Shown: piece after piece, positions 1-6,458 of the stretch
Position numbering within the stretch: position 1 is the stretch's first letter
Layout of the letters: the number at the start of each line of letters is the position of its first letter
Source: Phycisphaerales bacterium
GTDB taxonomy: Bacteria; Planctomycetota; Phycisphaerae; Phycisphaerales; SM1A02
Direction of reading: 5' to 3'
Assembly (NCBI GenBank): GCA_029243925.1
Contig: JAQWRC010000021.1
Location: forward strand, 1 to 11,998
Length of the DNA stretch: 11,998 bases
Program-made: the position numbers and the translations under genes
The notes under the pieces: model-generated
What the model saw: the letters and a program-made list of their open reading frames with translations, nothing else
What the model was told of the DNA's origin: nothing
Database searches by the model: none

Positions 1-1
1 C

Positions 2-115
2 CTGCAGCTGCTTGGCGACTATGGAACCAGCAATCCCAACTCGGATGTCGATGGCGATGGAACCGTCGGTGTCAATGATGTCCTGGCGCTGATCGCCGCC
101 TGGGGTCCGTGCTGA
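2..115 (+). CDS. C-terminal end of a secreted protein with dockerin/EF-hand-like repeat (partial)
   Basis: Frame 2 is open from the window edge to a TGA at 113-115 and gives the last 37 residues of a longer protein. The tail contains DVDGDGTVGVNDVLALIAAWG, a Ca-binding-loop-like segment (D-x-D-G-D-G) followed by a short helix and a terminal AWGPC. Such EF-hand/dockerin type I-like repeats with an 'AAWG' ending are common at the C-termini of large exported proteins in Phycisphaerae planctomycetes (family knowledge). They are thought to mediate surface attachment or protein-protein contact. The catalytic or structural part of the protein lies outside the window, so its function cannot be named. 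No terminator hairpin is obvious directly after the stop. Confidence 0.8.
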   Translation: MQLLGDYGTSNPNSDVDGDGTVGVNDVLALIAAWGPC

Positions 116-336
116 TTCCAGTCGGGTAGTCGTTGCACTGGCCGCCATGTCCAGACGAACAATTCAGCTTGATGCACCGGTTCACGAGTGGCTCCTGGAG
201 AACAGTCTCCGCGAGACATCAACTGGATGGCAATCCTGTGGGTTATTCGCCCCATTTCGATATGAACAGTGGATGGTGGATTTGATACTCATGTCTATGA
301 AATACAGTGATCTAAGACACACCCAGTTACCCATCG

Positions 337-383
337 TGACATCTCCAACGTGAATGTCGGGCGTTCGAATCCGTTTACCGGCT
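337..383 (+). repeat. tRNA-Gly 3'-half fragment, copy 1
   Basis: This 47-base stretch aligns without gaps to positions 27-73 of the intact tRNA-Gly at 8185-8256. It is identical over 27 consecutive bases (345-371) to the copy at 3517-3543, covering the 3' side of the anticodon arm, the variable loop and the T arm with its TTCGAAT loop. The anticodon (GCC) and acceptor-stem parts are degraded, and no 5' half (GCGGGTG, D arm) precedes it, so it cannot fold as a tRNA. It is best read as an old attachment-site or tRNA remnant. Confidence 0.8.
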
Positions 384-428
384 TAACGGCGGAATCCACT
401 CGCCTTAGGCTCGGAAGTTGCCATGCAA

Positions 429-450
429 TTCAATCCATTCATAGATTGAA
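429..450 (-). terminator. possible weak terminator hairpin after kinase gene
   Basis: TTCAATC (429-435) and GATTGAA (444-450) form a perfect 7-bp inverted repeat with an 8-base loop, about 30 bases past the kinase stop. The stem is AT-rich and no strong U-tract follows on the minus strand, so termination activity is uncertain. Confidence 0.3.
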
Positions 451-481
451 GAACAGATCCCAAATATATTGGCCGAGGGAA

Positions 482-3316
482 TCAGTTCTCTTCCGTCAAG
501 ACGCTTGGGAGCCAGTTCTCGATGACCGAGATGTGGCTGGGCGGGGCGTCGTCCAGGCCGGCTTCGATGACGTATGCATTTCCTCTGTTATCCAAAGTGG
601 ACAAGAGCGCTGTCTTCGAGAGCACAAGTGGATAGGGCTTGGGTTCGCCAATCAGAAGTTCGCCATTGGCGTCGTAACCGACGGTCGATTCCCAGACGTC
701 CCATTGAGTGTCCCAGTAGATCAGTGAGAGGCTGCCATCGGAGTGTTCCATCCAACTGTATAAGCCCACTGGCATGTCAGTGACTCGGATTGTCGCTTCC
801 GTACCGGGGTTATAGAGATATAGTTCAGGGGTACCACTTTCGATTGTCTTGAAGGACACAAGTGAACCATCTGGTGACCACAATCCCTCACTTGCGCCAC
901 CAACTCGCGAGAGAAATTCTGTCACCCTTCCAGTTTCGACATCAAATTCAATCAGATGACGTTGGCTATTGGCCTGGTTGGGATTAGGCCGATCCCCCAG
1001 GATGCGTGTGTTGTCCAAGTTGAAGCAGCGCATGTGCACTTGATCTTCGATTTTGAATTTGTTGAGCATGTGACTGGGTCGAGAGCCATCAGTTGGAACA
1101 ACCATGTAGGCAAACTCGACGCCATCAGAAGTTGTCTCGATCTGAACACAACCCATGATGCTCCCGTCGTAGCTGAGCATCGGGTAGCAATAATCTGCAT
1201 CCGTTCTGGCCATGATCTGTCGCATACGTGGCGGGTCAAACGTTCCGCCCCAAATTTCCCACATCCCATCCTCTCGAATGATCGTTGTGCAAATTTGTGA
1301 GCCATCACCGGAAACGGATAGATCGTTATGGAACGATACATCGGGCAGCCCTGACGGCTGGATCCCGTCTGTCGTATTCAGGAGCAACCGTCGTTTGCTG
1401 CCCTTCATGCCGCCAGGCTTGTGAACGAGCGTGCCGTTATCCGTGATATTGAAACTGCCGTGAGTTCCGTAGTCGCTATGGAGGCCTTCCATAACAGGAT
1501 GGCCCGCATCCAGGAGTTCATGGGTCTCCGGGTTGAAGGGGGCCATGTAGAGGGAGTCACCACGGCTGAAGAAAAGGTGATCTCCAATGGCCTGTGCAAA
1601 TCCCGCCCGTTCTACGAGGACTTTGAGTTCCCCAGTGGTCAGGGAGACAGAGGCGATATTGATGCTGAATCCTTCGCTGTTGTAGAGCGAGACGTACATC
1701 AGGACGTGGTCGTCATCGAACCTGCCGATCAACCCATCTAAACGAAGTGCGCTGCTGTCGAGCTTGAGGGGAATGGTCTTTTTGAGATCGCCGGTTCGGG
1801 CATCAAGGAGGACAATCTGGTGCTGGCCATTTTCATCGGCAGCTTCGACAATGATTGTTTCATCATCAAACCAGACCACACCTCGCTTTGCGGGGAACAT
1901 GGTAAATCCGCCTACAGCGTTCTGGGCATTGGGCACTCTTGCCAATTCGATCGGCGCTGCGGTCGAATCAATCTGCCCTCTGTAGACATGACCTTTGATG
2001 TTGAGAACGAAAGACTCGCCATCAGGTGAGAAGGCATATCCAGTGAGTTCCGTGAAATGGTGTATCTCGCGGAGTTGGGCCGAATCGCGTGGTCGGACGT
2101 AGAGACGCCAATCCAGCTCTGGCTTGCCACCTTTGCGATCGGGGTTCATTTCCTCGAAGCAAACCATCCTGAGGTAATCATCATCTGCCGATGAGGAAAA
2201 TGCATTGAGTTTGAGCTTGTCCGGGATGCTCACGGATCGATAGCTCAGCGGTGCCTTTGCAATGAACTCATTGGGTGATGATGCAGGGCGGTCAAACACA
2301 TAGAACCAAGTGAACGTGATCGCGGCGATTATGACGACGATGATCGTCGACGCAGGGACTCGCCAAAAGTACTTTTGGCCCGCATGGGCAGAGACTTCCG
2401 TGCACTCCTCTTGTCCGAAATCACGCAGTTCGACCAATTCCAGCCGAGCATCGCCGATGTCACGGAGGCGCCCCTTTTTATCCTTGGCGAGACATCGCCG
2501 CAGCAGCGCCTTGAGCCTGATCGGTGTGTCAGCAGGGAGTTGTTCCCAAGCAGGTTCCTTGTGCAGTGTTCGGCCGATGGCGTCCACGGCGGATTCGGAG
2601 GCAAATGGGGCATCGCCTGTGAGCATTTCAAACAGGATGCACCCAAAGGAGAAAATGTCCGTCTGCTTATCCACCTCATGGCCGCAGGCCTGTTCCGGGG
2701 AGAGGTATCCGATGGTCCCCATCATCATGCCTGGTCTGGTGGACGACTGATCCTGGCTTCCCCGAGAGAGCTCCAATACGGTCGCAGCATCAGGCAGCGG
2801 CTTTGAGCTCTTTGGGGTGGGGGCATCATCGGAGGATTTTTCATCTTCGATGGCCTTGGCGAGTCCGAAGTCCAGAACCTTGACGTTGCCCTTGGCATCG
2901 AGCTTCACATTCTGTGGTTTGATATCCCGATGGATGACGCCTTCTTGATGCGCGTATTCGATGGCATCTGCTATCTGGATCGCGATTGGCAGTATCTGAT
3001 TCCAGGGAACTGGGCGACGACTGATGATTTCAGCAAGGGTGTCTCCCGAGACATACTCCAGAACCACGTACGGCCGAGATTCTTCGTTATCGACTTCATA
3101 GATGGCAGCAATATTGGGGTGGTTGAGCGAAGCCAGGAGCTTGCCTTCGCGTTGGAACCGGGCCATACGCTTGGAATTGAAAACCATCGAATCGGGGAGG
3201 ACCTTGATGGCCACATCTCGATCGAGTGAGTCATCATGAGCGTGGTAGACGATTCCCATGCCGCCGCGACCGGCTTCGCCGAGGACTGTGTACTTGCCTA
3301 TTCGATCTTCAGCCAC
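482..3316 (-). CDS. Membrane-anchored Hanks-type Ser/Thr protein kinase with C-terminal beta-propeller sensor
   Basis: A 944-residue transmembrane kinase. The N-terminal cytoplasmic kinase domain (about 8-300) is complete: glycine loop GRGGMG (16-21), ATP lysine K38 in AIKVLP, alpha-C glutamate E57, HRDIKPQN with catalytic D131, DFG with D149, activation-segment end GTIGYLSPE (200-208) and D220 of the F helix. It is an RD kinase and should be active. One hydrophobic helix follows at about 320-341. The remaining ~600 residues carry PD40/TolB-like strands such as AFSPDG (about 428-433) and WSPDG (813-817), consistent with an extracytoplasmic beta-propeller sensor. The start is GTG at 3314-3316, supported by GGAG at 3324-3327 with a 7-base spacer. 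The DFG-to-GT segment is about 50 residues and Ser/Pro/Asp-rich, longer than usual, and may carry autophosphorylation sites. The gene is monocistronic and its target is unknown. Confidence 0.93.
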   Translation of the reverse strand: MAEDRIGKYTVLGEAGRGGMGIVYHAHDDSLDRDVAIKVLPDSMVFNSKRMARFQREGKLLASLNHPNIAAIYEVDNEESRPYVVLEYVSGDTLAEIISRRPVPWNQILPIAIQIADAIEYAHQEGVIHRDIKPQNVKLDAKGNVKVLDFGLAKAIEDEKSSDDAPTPKSSKPLPDAATVLELSRGSQDQSSTRPGMMMGTIGYLSPEQACGHEVDKQTDIFSFGCILFEMLTGDAPFASESAVDAIGRTLHKEPAWEQLPADTPIRLKALLRRCLAKDKKGRLRDIGDARLELVELRDFGQEECTEVSAHAGQKYFWRVPASTIIVVIIAAITFTWFYVFDRPASSPNEFIAKAPLSYRSVSIPDKLKLNAFSSSADDDYLRMVCFEEMNPDRKGGKPELDWRLYVRPRDSAQLREIHHFTELTGYAFSPDGESFVLNIKGHVYRGQIDSTAAPIELARVPNAQNAVGGFTMFPAKRGVVWFDDETIIVEAADENGQHQIVLLDARTGDLKKTIPLKLDSSALRLDGLIGRFDDDHVLMYVSLYNSEGFSINIASVSLTTGELKVLVERAGFAQAIGDHLFFSRGDSLYMAPFNPETHELLDAGHPVMEGLHSDYGTHGSFNITDNGTLVHKPGGMKGSKRRLLLNTTDGIQPSGLPDVSFHNDLSVSGDGSQICTTIIREDGMWEIWGGTFDPPRMRQIMARTDADYCYPMLSYDGSIMGCVQIETTSDGVEFAYMVVPTDGSRPSHMLNKFKIEDQVHMRCFNLDNTRILGDRPNPNQANSQRHLIEFDVETGRVTEFLSRVGGASEGLWSPDGSLVSFKTIESGTPELYLYNPGTEATIRVTDMPVGLYSWMEHSDGSLSLIYWDTQWDVWESTVGYDANGELLIGEPKPYPLVLSKTALLSTLDNRGNAYVIEAGLDDAPPSHISVIENWLPSVLTEEN

Positions 3317-3330
3317 TTATCTTCTCCAGG

Positions 3331-3352
3331 GCTCAGGAATACGGTCCTGAGC
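3331..3352 (-). promoter_or_regulatory. perfect 8-bp dyad abutting the kinase ribosome binding site
   Basis: GCTCAGGA (3331-3338) and TCCTGAGC (3345-3352) form a perfect inverted repeat around 6 bases. On the minus-strand transcript this hairpin ends 3 bases before the GGAG of the kinase ribosome binding site. It could be a leader hairpin that controls translation or an operator; the sequence alone does not decide. Confidence 0.5.
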
Positions 3353-3391
3353 AGGGTACTCCAGGCTCGCTAGTGCCTCCAGTAGCACCCC

Positions 3392-3411
3392 TGCAAGCCT
3401 CCATGCTTGCA
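3392..3411. repeat. inverted repeat upstream of kinase
   Basis: TGCAAGC (3392-3398) and GCTTGCA (3405-3411) form a perfect 7-bp stem with a 6-base loop. It is the second dyad in the roughly 100 bases before the kinase start, after the one at 3331-3352. A weaker 4-bp dyad lies at 3373-3388. A role in transcription of the kinase is possible but unproven. Confidence 0.4.
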
Positions 3412-3445
3412 ATCCCGCGTCTTGCACGCCAGTGGTGACACTATT

Positions 3446-3508
3446 GGTGACACCCTTGCCATCACCGCAAGAAATCGACTCTGTTGATGCCGCCGCGTCG
3501 GTGTGCAT
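3446..3508 (+). repeat. non-tRNA repeat arm preceding tRNA-Gly fragment copy 2
   Basis: These 63 bases match 11755-11817 without gaps at about 53 of 63 positions by eye. In both places the segment runs directly into a tRNA-Gly 3'-half copy, so the full shared unit is 3446-3555 and 11755-11864. It includes an inverted repeat CTTGC-N7-GCAAG and begins with GGTGACACC. In one frame both copies read LVTPLPS(P/E)QEIDS(V/I)DA, so it may be the remnant of a coding 3' end, for example an integrase tail next to an attachment site (inference). Confidence 0.75.
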
Positions 3509-3555
3509 GCACGTTGCCAACGTGAATGTCGGGCGTTCGAATCGCCTCACCCGCT
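3509..3555 (+). repeat. tRNA-Gly 3'-half fragment, copy 2
   Basis: The sequence retains the anticodon arm with anticodon GCC, the T arm and the 3' acceptor strand CACCCGC plus discriminator T, nearly identical to the intact tRNA at 8210-8256. The 5' half is absent: the bases before 3509 do not match GCGGGTG or a D arm. Homology starts at the anticodon stem, as expected for a recombination site in the anticodon arm of a tRNA gene. A terminator follows 10 bases later. Confidence 0.88.
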
Positions 3556-3564
3556 TTCAAAAAT

Positions 3565-3586
3565 AACCCCTGCTTCGGCAGGGGTT
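3565..3586 (+). terminator. intrinsic terminator after tRNA-Gly fragment copy 2
   Basis: AACCCCTGC and GCAGGGGTT form a perfect 9-bp stem closed by a UUCG tetraloop, followed by TTATT. This is the kind of terminator expected after a tRNA gene and resembles in layout, not in exact sequence, the one after the intact tRNA-Gly at 8293-8314. Confidence 0.85.
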
Positions 3587-3632
3587 TATTCATTGAGGTT
3601 GCGCTGACTCTCACCATCCACATTTGGCAGAA

Positions 3633-3659
3633 ACCACCGACCATCCATTCGTTGGTGGT
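3633..3659. repeat. 9-bp inverted repeat beyond the aminotransferase operon
   Basis: ACCACCGAC (3633-3641) pairs with GTTGGTGGT (3651-3659) through 9 bp including one G-U, with a 9-base loop. On the minus strand it lies beyond the operon end and just after a T8 run (3672-3665), so its order is reversed from a standard intrinsic terminator. It may still help end or protect the operon mRNA. Confidence 0.35.
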
Positions 3660-3738
3660 GTCTGAAAAAAAAGATAACCCCCCCTGCCATGGCTACACCG
3701 TACCACGATGACCCTTTGAATCAGAGTATTCACCCTTA

Positions 3739-5073
3739 TCAGGGCATCCTGGCGATCTTCTCGAATCCTTCACCGCAAGCGGCAACCAAAGCGTCGATCT
3801 CGGTCTCGGTCATCGGTGTCGACATCATGGCCGAACAGGTGTTGATCATGACGAACCCCGCTTCGAAGAGATGATCCAGCATCGTCTTCAAACGGGCATT
3901 CTCCTCCGGTGAAAGGAAGGCCTCACGGAAGTTGCGGGGCTGCTTCTCCTTCATATGCACACGAAGAATCGAACCGGCTCCGGTCACACAGGCTCGAGCA
4001 CCCGTTCGTTCAGCCGCTTCCTCGATTCCTGCCCTCGCTCGCTTGGCCAAATTGTTCACATGCTCGACGGCGGCCTCATCGAAGTGCTTCATCGCGGTGT
4101 ACCCAGCGACCATGCTCATCGGGTTGGCCGAGAACGTTCCAGAGTGCGGAAGCAGATACTGCTCGGAACTCGGGTTCATGACGTCCATCACATCGCTTCG
4201 ACCGGCAATCGCACCGATCGGGAATCCACCACCGACCATCTTGCCCATGGCGGTGAGATCTCCCTCGACGCCGTAGTGCATCTGCAGACCACCGTAGGTC
4301 GAGCGGAAGGTGATGACCTCGTCGAACAGGAGCAACGCCCCATTACTGGTGGTCCATTCCCGGATGGCCTTGAGGAACTCGGGCTCGACCGGATTGAGGC
4401 CGACTCGATGTGGCATCGGATCAAGCAGTACGCCCGCGATATCTTCGGCATGCTCATTGAGAATCGCCAACGCACGCTCGATGTCGTTGAACGGAAGAAT
4501 CAAGACGTCGTTCAACGCGGACTCGGGCGTTCCATGGGCCAGCGGCACGCTGTTGGGATGATCCACGCTTCCCCAGGTCTCCGGCTTCGGGGCCTGACTG
4601 ACTTCCGCGTAGTCGTATCCACCGTGATAGGCACCCTCCACCTTGGCGATCATCGGACGGCCCGTGAAGGCACGCGACGCCTTGATCGAGACCATGACCG
4701 CCTCGGTTCCGGAATTCATGAACCGGACCTTCTGGAACCCGGGACTCCGCGAACACATGTGCTCCGCGTGGATGACCTCGCATTCCGTGGCCATCATGAA
4801 CGCCGTCCCCCGCTTGATCTGCTCGGTGACGGCCTCGACGATCGGCGGGAAGGCGTGACCATGGATGAGTGACGCCATGTTGTTCGAGAAATCGATTCGG
4901 CTGATACCGTCCAGATCGATCAGGCGGCACCCTTCGCCGTAGGCGGCATAGGGCGGATACGGCTTGCGCAACACGGTGTTGCGACTCACGCCGCCCGGCA
5001 TGACATGCTTGGCACGCTCGAAGATCTCGGCACTGCGAGGCTGGGAGGTGGTCGTATTGGATTCGGTACTCAT
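3739..5073 (-). CDS. Class III PLP aminotransferase, GSA-aminomutase-like; candidate beta-amino acid transaminase
   Basis: A 444-residue fold-type I PLP enzyme of the HemL/class III group. Visible motifs are N-terminal MPGGVSR (25-31), SGTEA (121-125), YHGG (149-152), FDEV with PLP-contacting D251, PLP lysine K278 in MGKMVGGGFPIGA, and HSGTFSANPM (310-319) with phosphate-binding T313. The PGG-x-SR segment followed by an aromatic/Pro-rich stretch is closer to beta-phenylalanine aminotransferase (VpAT type), where an N-terminal arginine binds the substrate carboxylate, than to authentic HemL, which has PGGVNSPVRAF. It is the last gene of an operon with a 2,3-aminomutase and a CoA-transferase. 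I therefore infer conversion of a beta-amino acid to a beta-keto acid rather than tetrapyrrole synthesis. The ATG at 5073 has AGGAAG 11 bases upstream, overlapping the stop of the preceding gene. True GSA aminomutase activity is the alternative. Confidence 0.85.
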   Translation of the reverse strand: MSTESNTTTSQPRSAEIFERAKHVMPGGVSRNTVLRKPYPPYAAYGEGCRLIDLDGISRIDFSNNMASLIHGHAFPPIVEAVTEQIKRGTAFMMATECEVIHAEHMCSRSPGFQKVRFMNSGTEAVMVSIKASRAFTGRPMIAKVEGAYHGGYDYAEVSQAPKPETWGSVDHPNSVPLAHGTPESALNDVLILPFNDIERALAILNEHAEDIAGVLLDPMPHRVGLNPVEPEFLKAIREWTTSNGALLLFDEVITFRSTYGGLQMHYGVEGDLTAMGKMVGGGFPIGAIAGRSDVMDVMNPSSEQYLLPHSGTFSANPMSMVAGYTAMKHFDEAAVEHVNNLAKRARAGIEEAAERTGARACVTGAGSILRVHMKEKQPRNFREAFLSPEENARLKTMLDHLFEAGFVMINTCSAMMSTPMTETEIDALVAACGEGFEKIARMP

Positions 5074-5088
5074 GTGACTCGCCGCTTC

Positions 5089-5751
5089 CTACTCGCTTGC
5101 CGAACGCAATGGTGCACCGGTCAATTCCTGAACAGTCTCAAACTCAACACCCGGACAGAGCTCAACCACTTGAAACCCGTCGGGCGTGACATCGATCACA
5201 GCCAGATTAGTGTAGACACGATCGACGACACCCCGCCCTGTCAATGGATACGAACAGGATTCCACAAGCTTGGCATCGCCCGTCTTGGTGCAATGCTGGG
5301 TGATGACGAACACCTGCTTGACACCGGCGACAAGGTCCATCGCCCCACCGACGGCGGGGATCGCTCCGGGCTTGCCGGTCGACCAGTTGGCCAGATCACC
5401 GTTCTGGGCGATCTGCATCGCGCCGAGTACGCTCAGATCCAGATGACCACCACGGATCATCGCGAAGCTGTCCGCGTGATGGAAATAGGCCGAACCGGGA
5501 TTGGCGGTCACGTGCCGCTTGCCGGCGTTGATGAGTTCCGGATCGGCCTCGCCTTCGGCAGGCGACGGCCCCATGCCAAGCAGACCGTTCTCCGTGTGGT
5601 AGATGAACGTCCGTCCCTCGGGGACGAACTTCGCGACCAACTCCGGGATTCCGATACCCAGATTCACATAGGAACCATTAGCGATGTCCTGAGCGAGCCG
5701 CTGCGCCATTTCCTCACGCGTCCATCCAGTGACCTGAGTCTGCTGAGTCAT
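5089..5751 (-). CDS. 3-oxoacid-type CoA-transferase, subunit B
   Basis: A 220-residue protein of CoA-transferase family I, beta subunit. NLGIGIP (30-36) and the HTENGLLG stretch place the catalytic glutamate at E54, equivalent to the Glu of SENG in SCOT/ScoB. GGHLDLSVLGAMQI is the conserved subunit-B signature. With subunit A it would move CoA from a donor such as succinyl-CoA or acetyl-CoA to a 3-keto acid, through a glutamyl-CoA intermediate. Its ATG overlaps the subunit A stop by four bases (ATGA, 5748-5751), with GGAG upstream, so the two subunits are translationally coupled. Length is normal for the family. Acetoacetate, 3-oxoadipate or another beta-keto acid cannot be told apart by motif. 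The operon context favours the keto acid made from a beta-amino acid. Confidence 0.92.
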   Translation of the reverse strand: MTQQTQVTGWTREEMAQRLAQDIANGSYVNLGIGIPELVAKFVPEGRTFIYHTENGLLGMGPSPAEGEADPELINAGKRHVTANPGSAYFHHADSFAMIRGGHLDLSVLGAMQIAQNGDLANWSTGKPGAIPAVGGAMDLVAGVKQVFVITQHCTKTGDAKLVESCSYPLTGRGVVDRVYTNLAVIDVTPDGFQVVELCPGVEFETVQELTGAPLRSASE

Positions 5752-6458
5752 GGGTAGCTCACTCCCGCAGCGATCAGTTCCGACTCGTACGCAGGGTCCG
5801 CGACCTCGACTACACGATCGACGAAGATGCCGGGCGTCACGACGATCTCCGGGTCGATCTCACCCGGCTCGAGAACGCTGGCGGCCTGAACGATGGTCAC
5901 GTCCGCCGCCATGGCCATGATCGGCGCGAAGTTGCGAGCCGTCTTGTTGTAGAGAAGATTGCCATGGGAATCGGCGGCCAGGCCCTTGATGAGCGAGTAG
6001 TCCGCGGCCAAGCCATGCTCGAGGAGATAGTCGCGACCGTTGAATTCCCGGAACTCCTTGCCCTCCGCAAGCGGGGTGCCTACGGCCGTCGGCGTGTAGA
6101 ACGCCGGAACACCGGCACCACCCGCGCGAATACGCTCGGCCAACGTGCCCTGGGGAACCAGTTCAAGTTCAGTGAAGCCTTCCCGGTACAGTTCCGGGAA
6201 GACAGTGGAGTTGAGTGTCTTGGGGAATGAGCAGATCACCTTGGTGACGCGACGTTCCTTGAGAAGCGCAGCCAGGCCGACTTCCCCACTACCGGTGTTG
6301 TTGCTGATGACGGTCAGATCGGAAGCGCCCTGATCGATGAGCGCATGGATCAACTCGATGGGACTGCCGGCCTCGCCGAAGCCACCGATCATGATGCTGG
6401 AACCGTCGGCGATGTCCGCGACCGCCTCGGCTGGGTTGAGCACCCGCTTGTTGATCAT
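5748..6458 (-). CDS. 3-oxoacid-type CoA-transferase, subunit A
   Basis: A 236-residue CoA-transferase family I alpha subunit. It shows the oxyanion/CoA-binding signature GGFGEAGSP (about 25-33), the ELVPQGTLAERIRAGGAG stretch and FYTPTAVGT, all typical of ScoA/AtoD/PcaI. It contributes CoA-binding surface to the heterodimer with the subunit encoded immediately downstream. The ATG at 6456-6458 overlaps the mutase stop codon by four bases (ATGA, 6455-6458), continuing the chain of translational coupling in this operon. Length is normal and no motif is missing. Substrate range is inferred only from the neighbours, a 2,3-aminomutase upstream and an aminotransferase downstream. Confidence 0.92.
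   Translation of the reverse strand: MINKRVLNPAEAVADIADGSSIMIGGFGEAGSPIELIHALIDQGASDLTVISNNTGSGEVGLAALLKERRVTKVICSFPKTLNSTVFPELYREGFTELELVPQGTLAERIRAGGAGVPAFYTPTAVGTPLAEGKEFREFNGRDYLLEHGLAADYSLIKGLAADSHGNLLYNKTARNFAPIMAMAADVTIVQAASVLEPGEIDPEIVVTPGIFVDRVVEVADPAYESELIAAGVSYP

Larger units (their letters stand above)
116..481. other. intergenic region between dockerin-like gene and kinase 3' end
   Basis: I see no convincing gene here. Short ORFs on the plus strand lack ribosome binding sites and any recognisable domain. The stretch holds a degenerate tRNA-Gly 3'-half repeat (337-383) and an AT-rich hairpin (429-450) that may end the kinase transcript. Just left of the repeat, 'cccagtt' and 'cgtgaca' near 322-341 weakly recall the segment that precedes the related copies further right. 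Confidence 0.6.
3317..3738. other. intergenic region between kinase start and aminotransferase 3' end
   Basis: No gene is supported. The stretch holds, in order, the kinase leader dyads (3331-3411), the segment shared with the right end of the window (3446-3508), the tRNA-Gly 3'-half repeat (3509-3555), a strong plus-strand terminator (3565-3586), a 9-bp inverted repeat (3633-3659) and an A8 run (3665-3672). Small ORFs crossing the tRNA remnant are antisense artefacts. Confidence 0.7.

Noticed and set aside
3462..3644. Minus-strand ORFs reading GEAIRTPDIHVGNV (also 8196-8420)
   Set aside because: This peptide is the antisense translation of the tRNA-Gly anticodon and T arms. Such spurious 'hypothetical proteins' arise wherever tRNA genes are translated in reverse.
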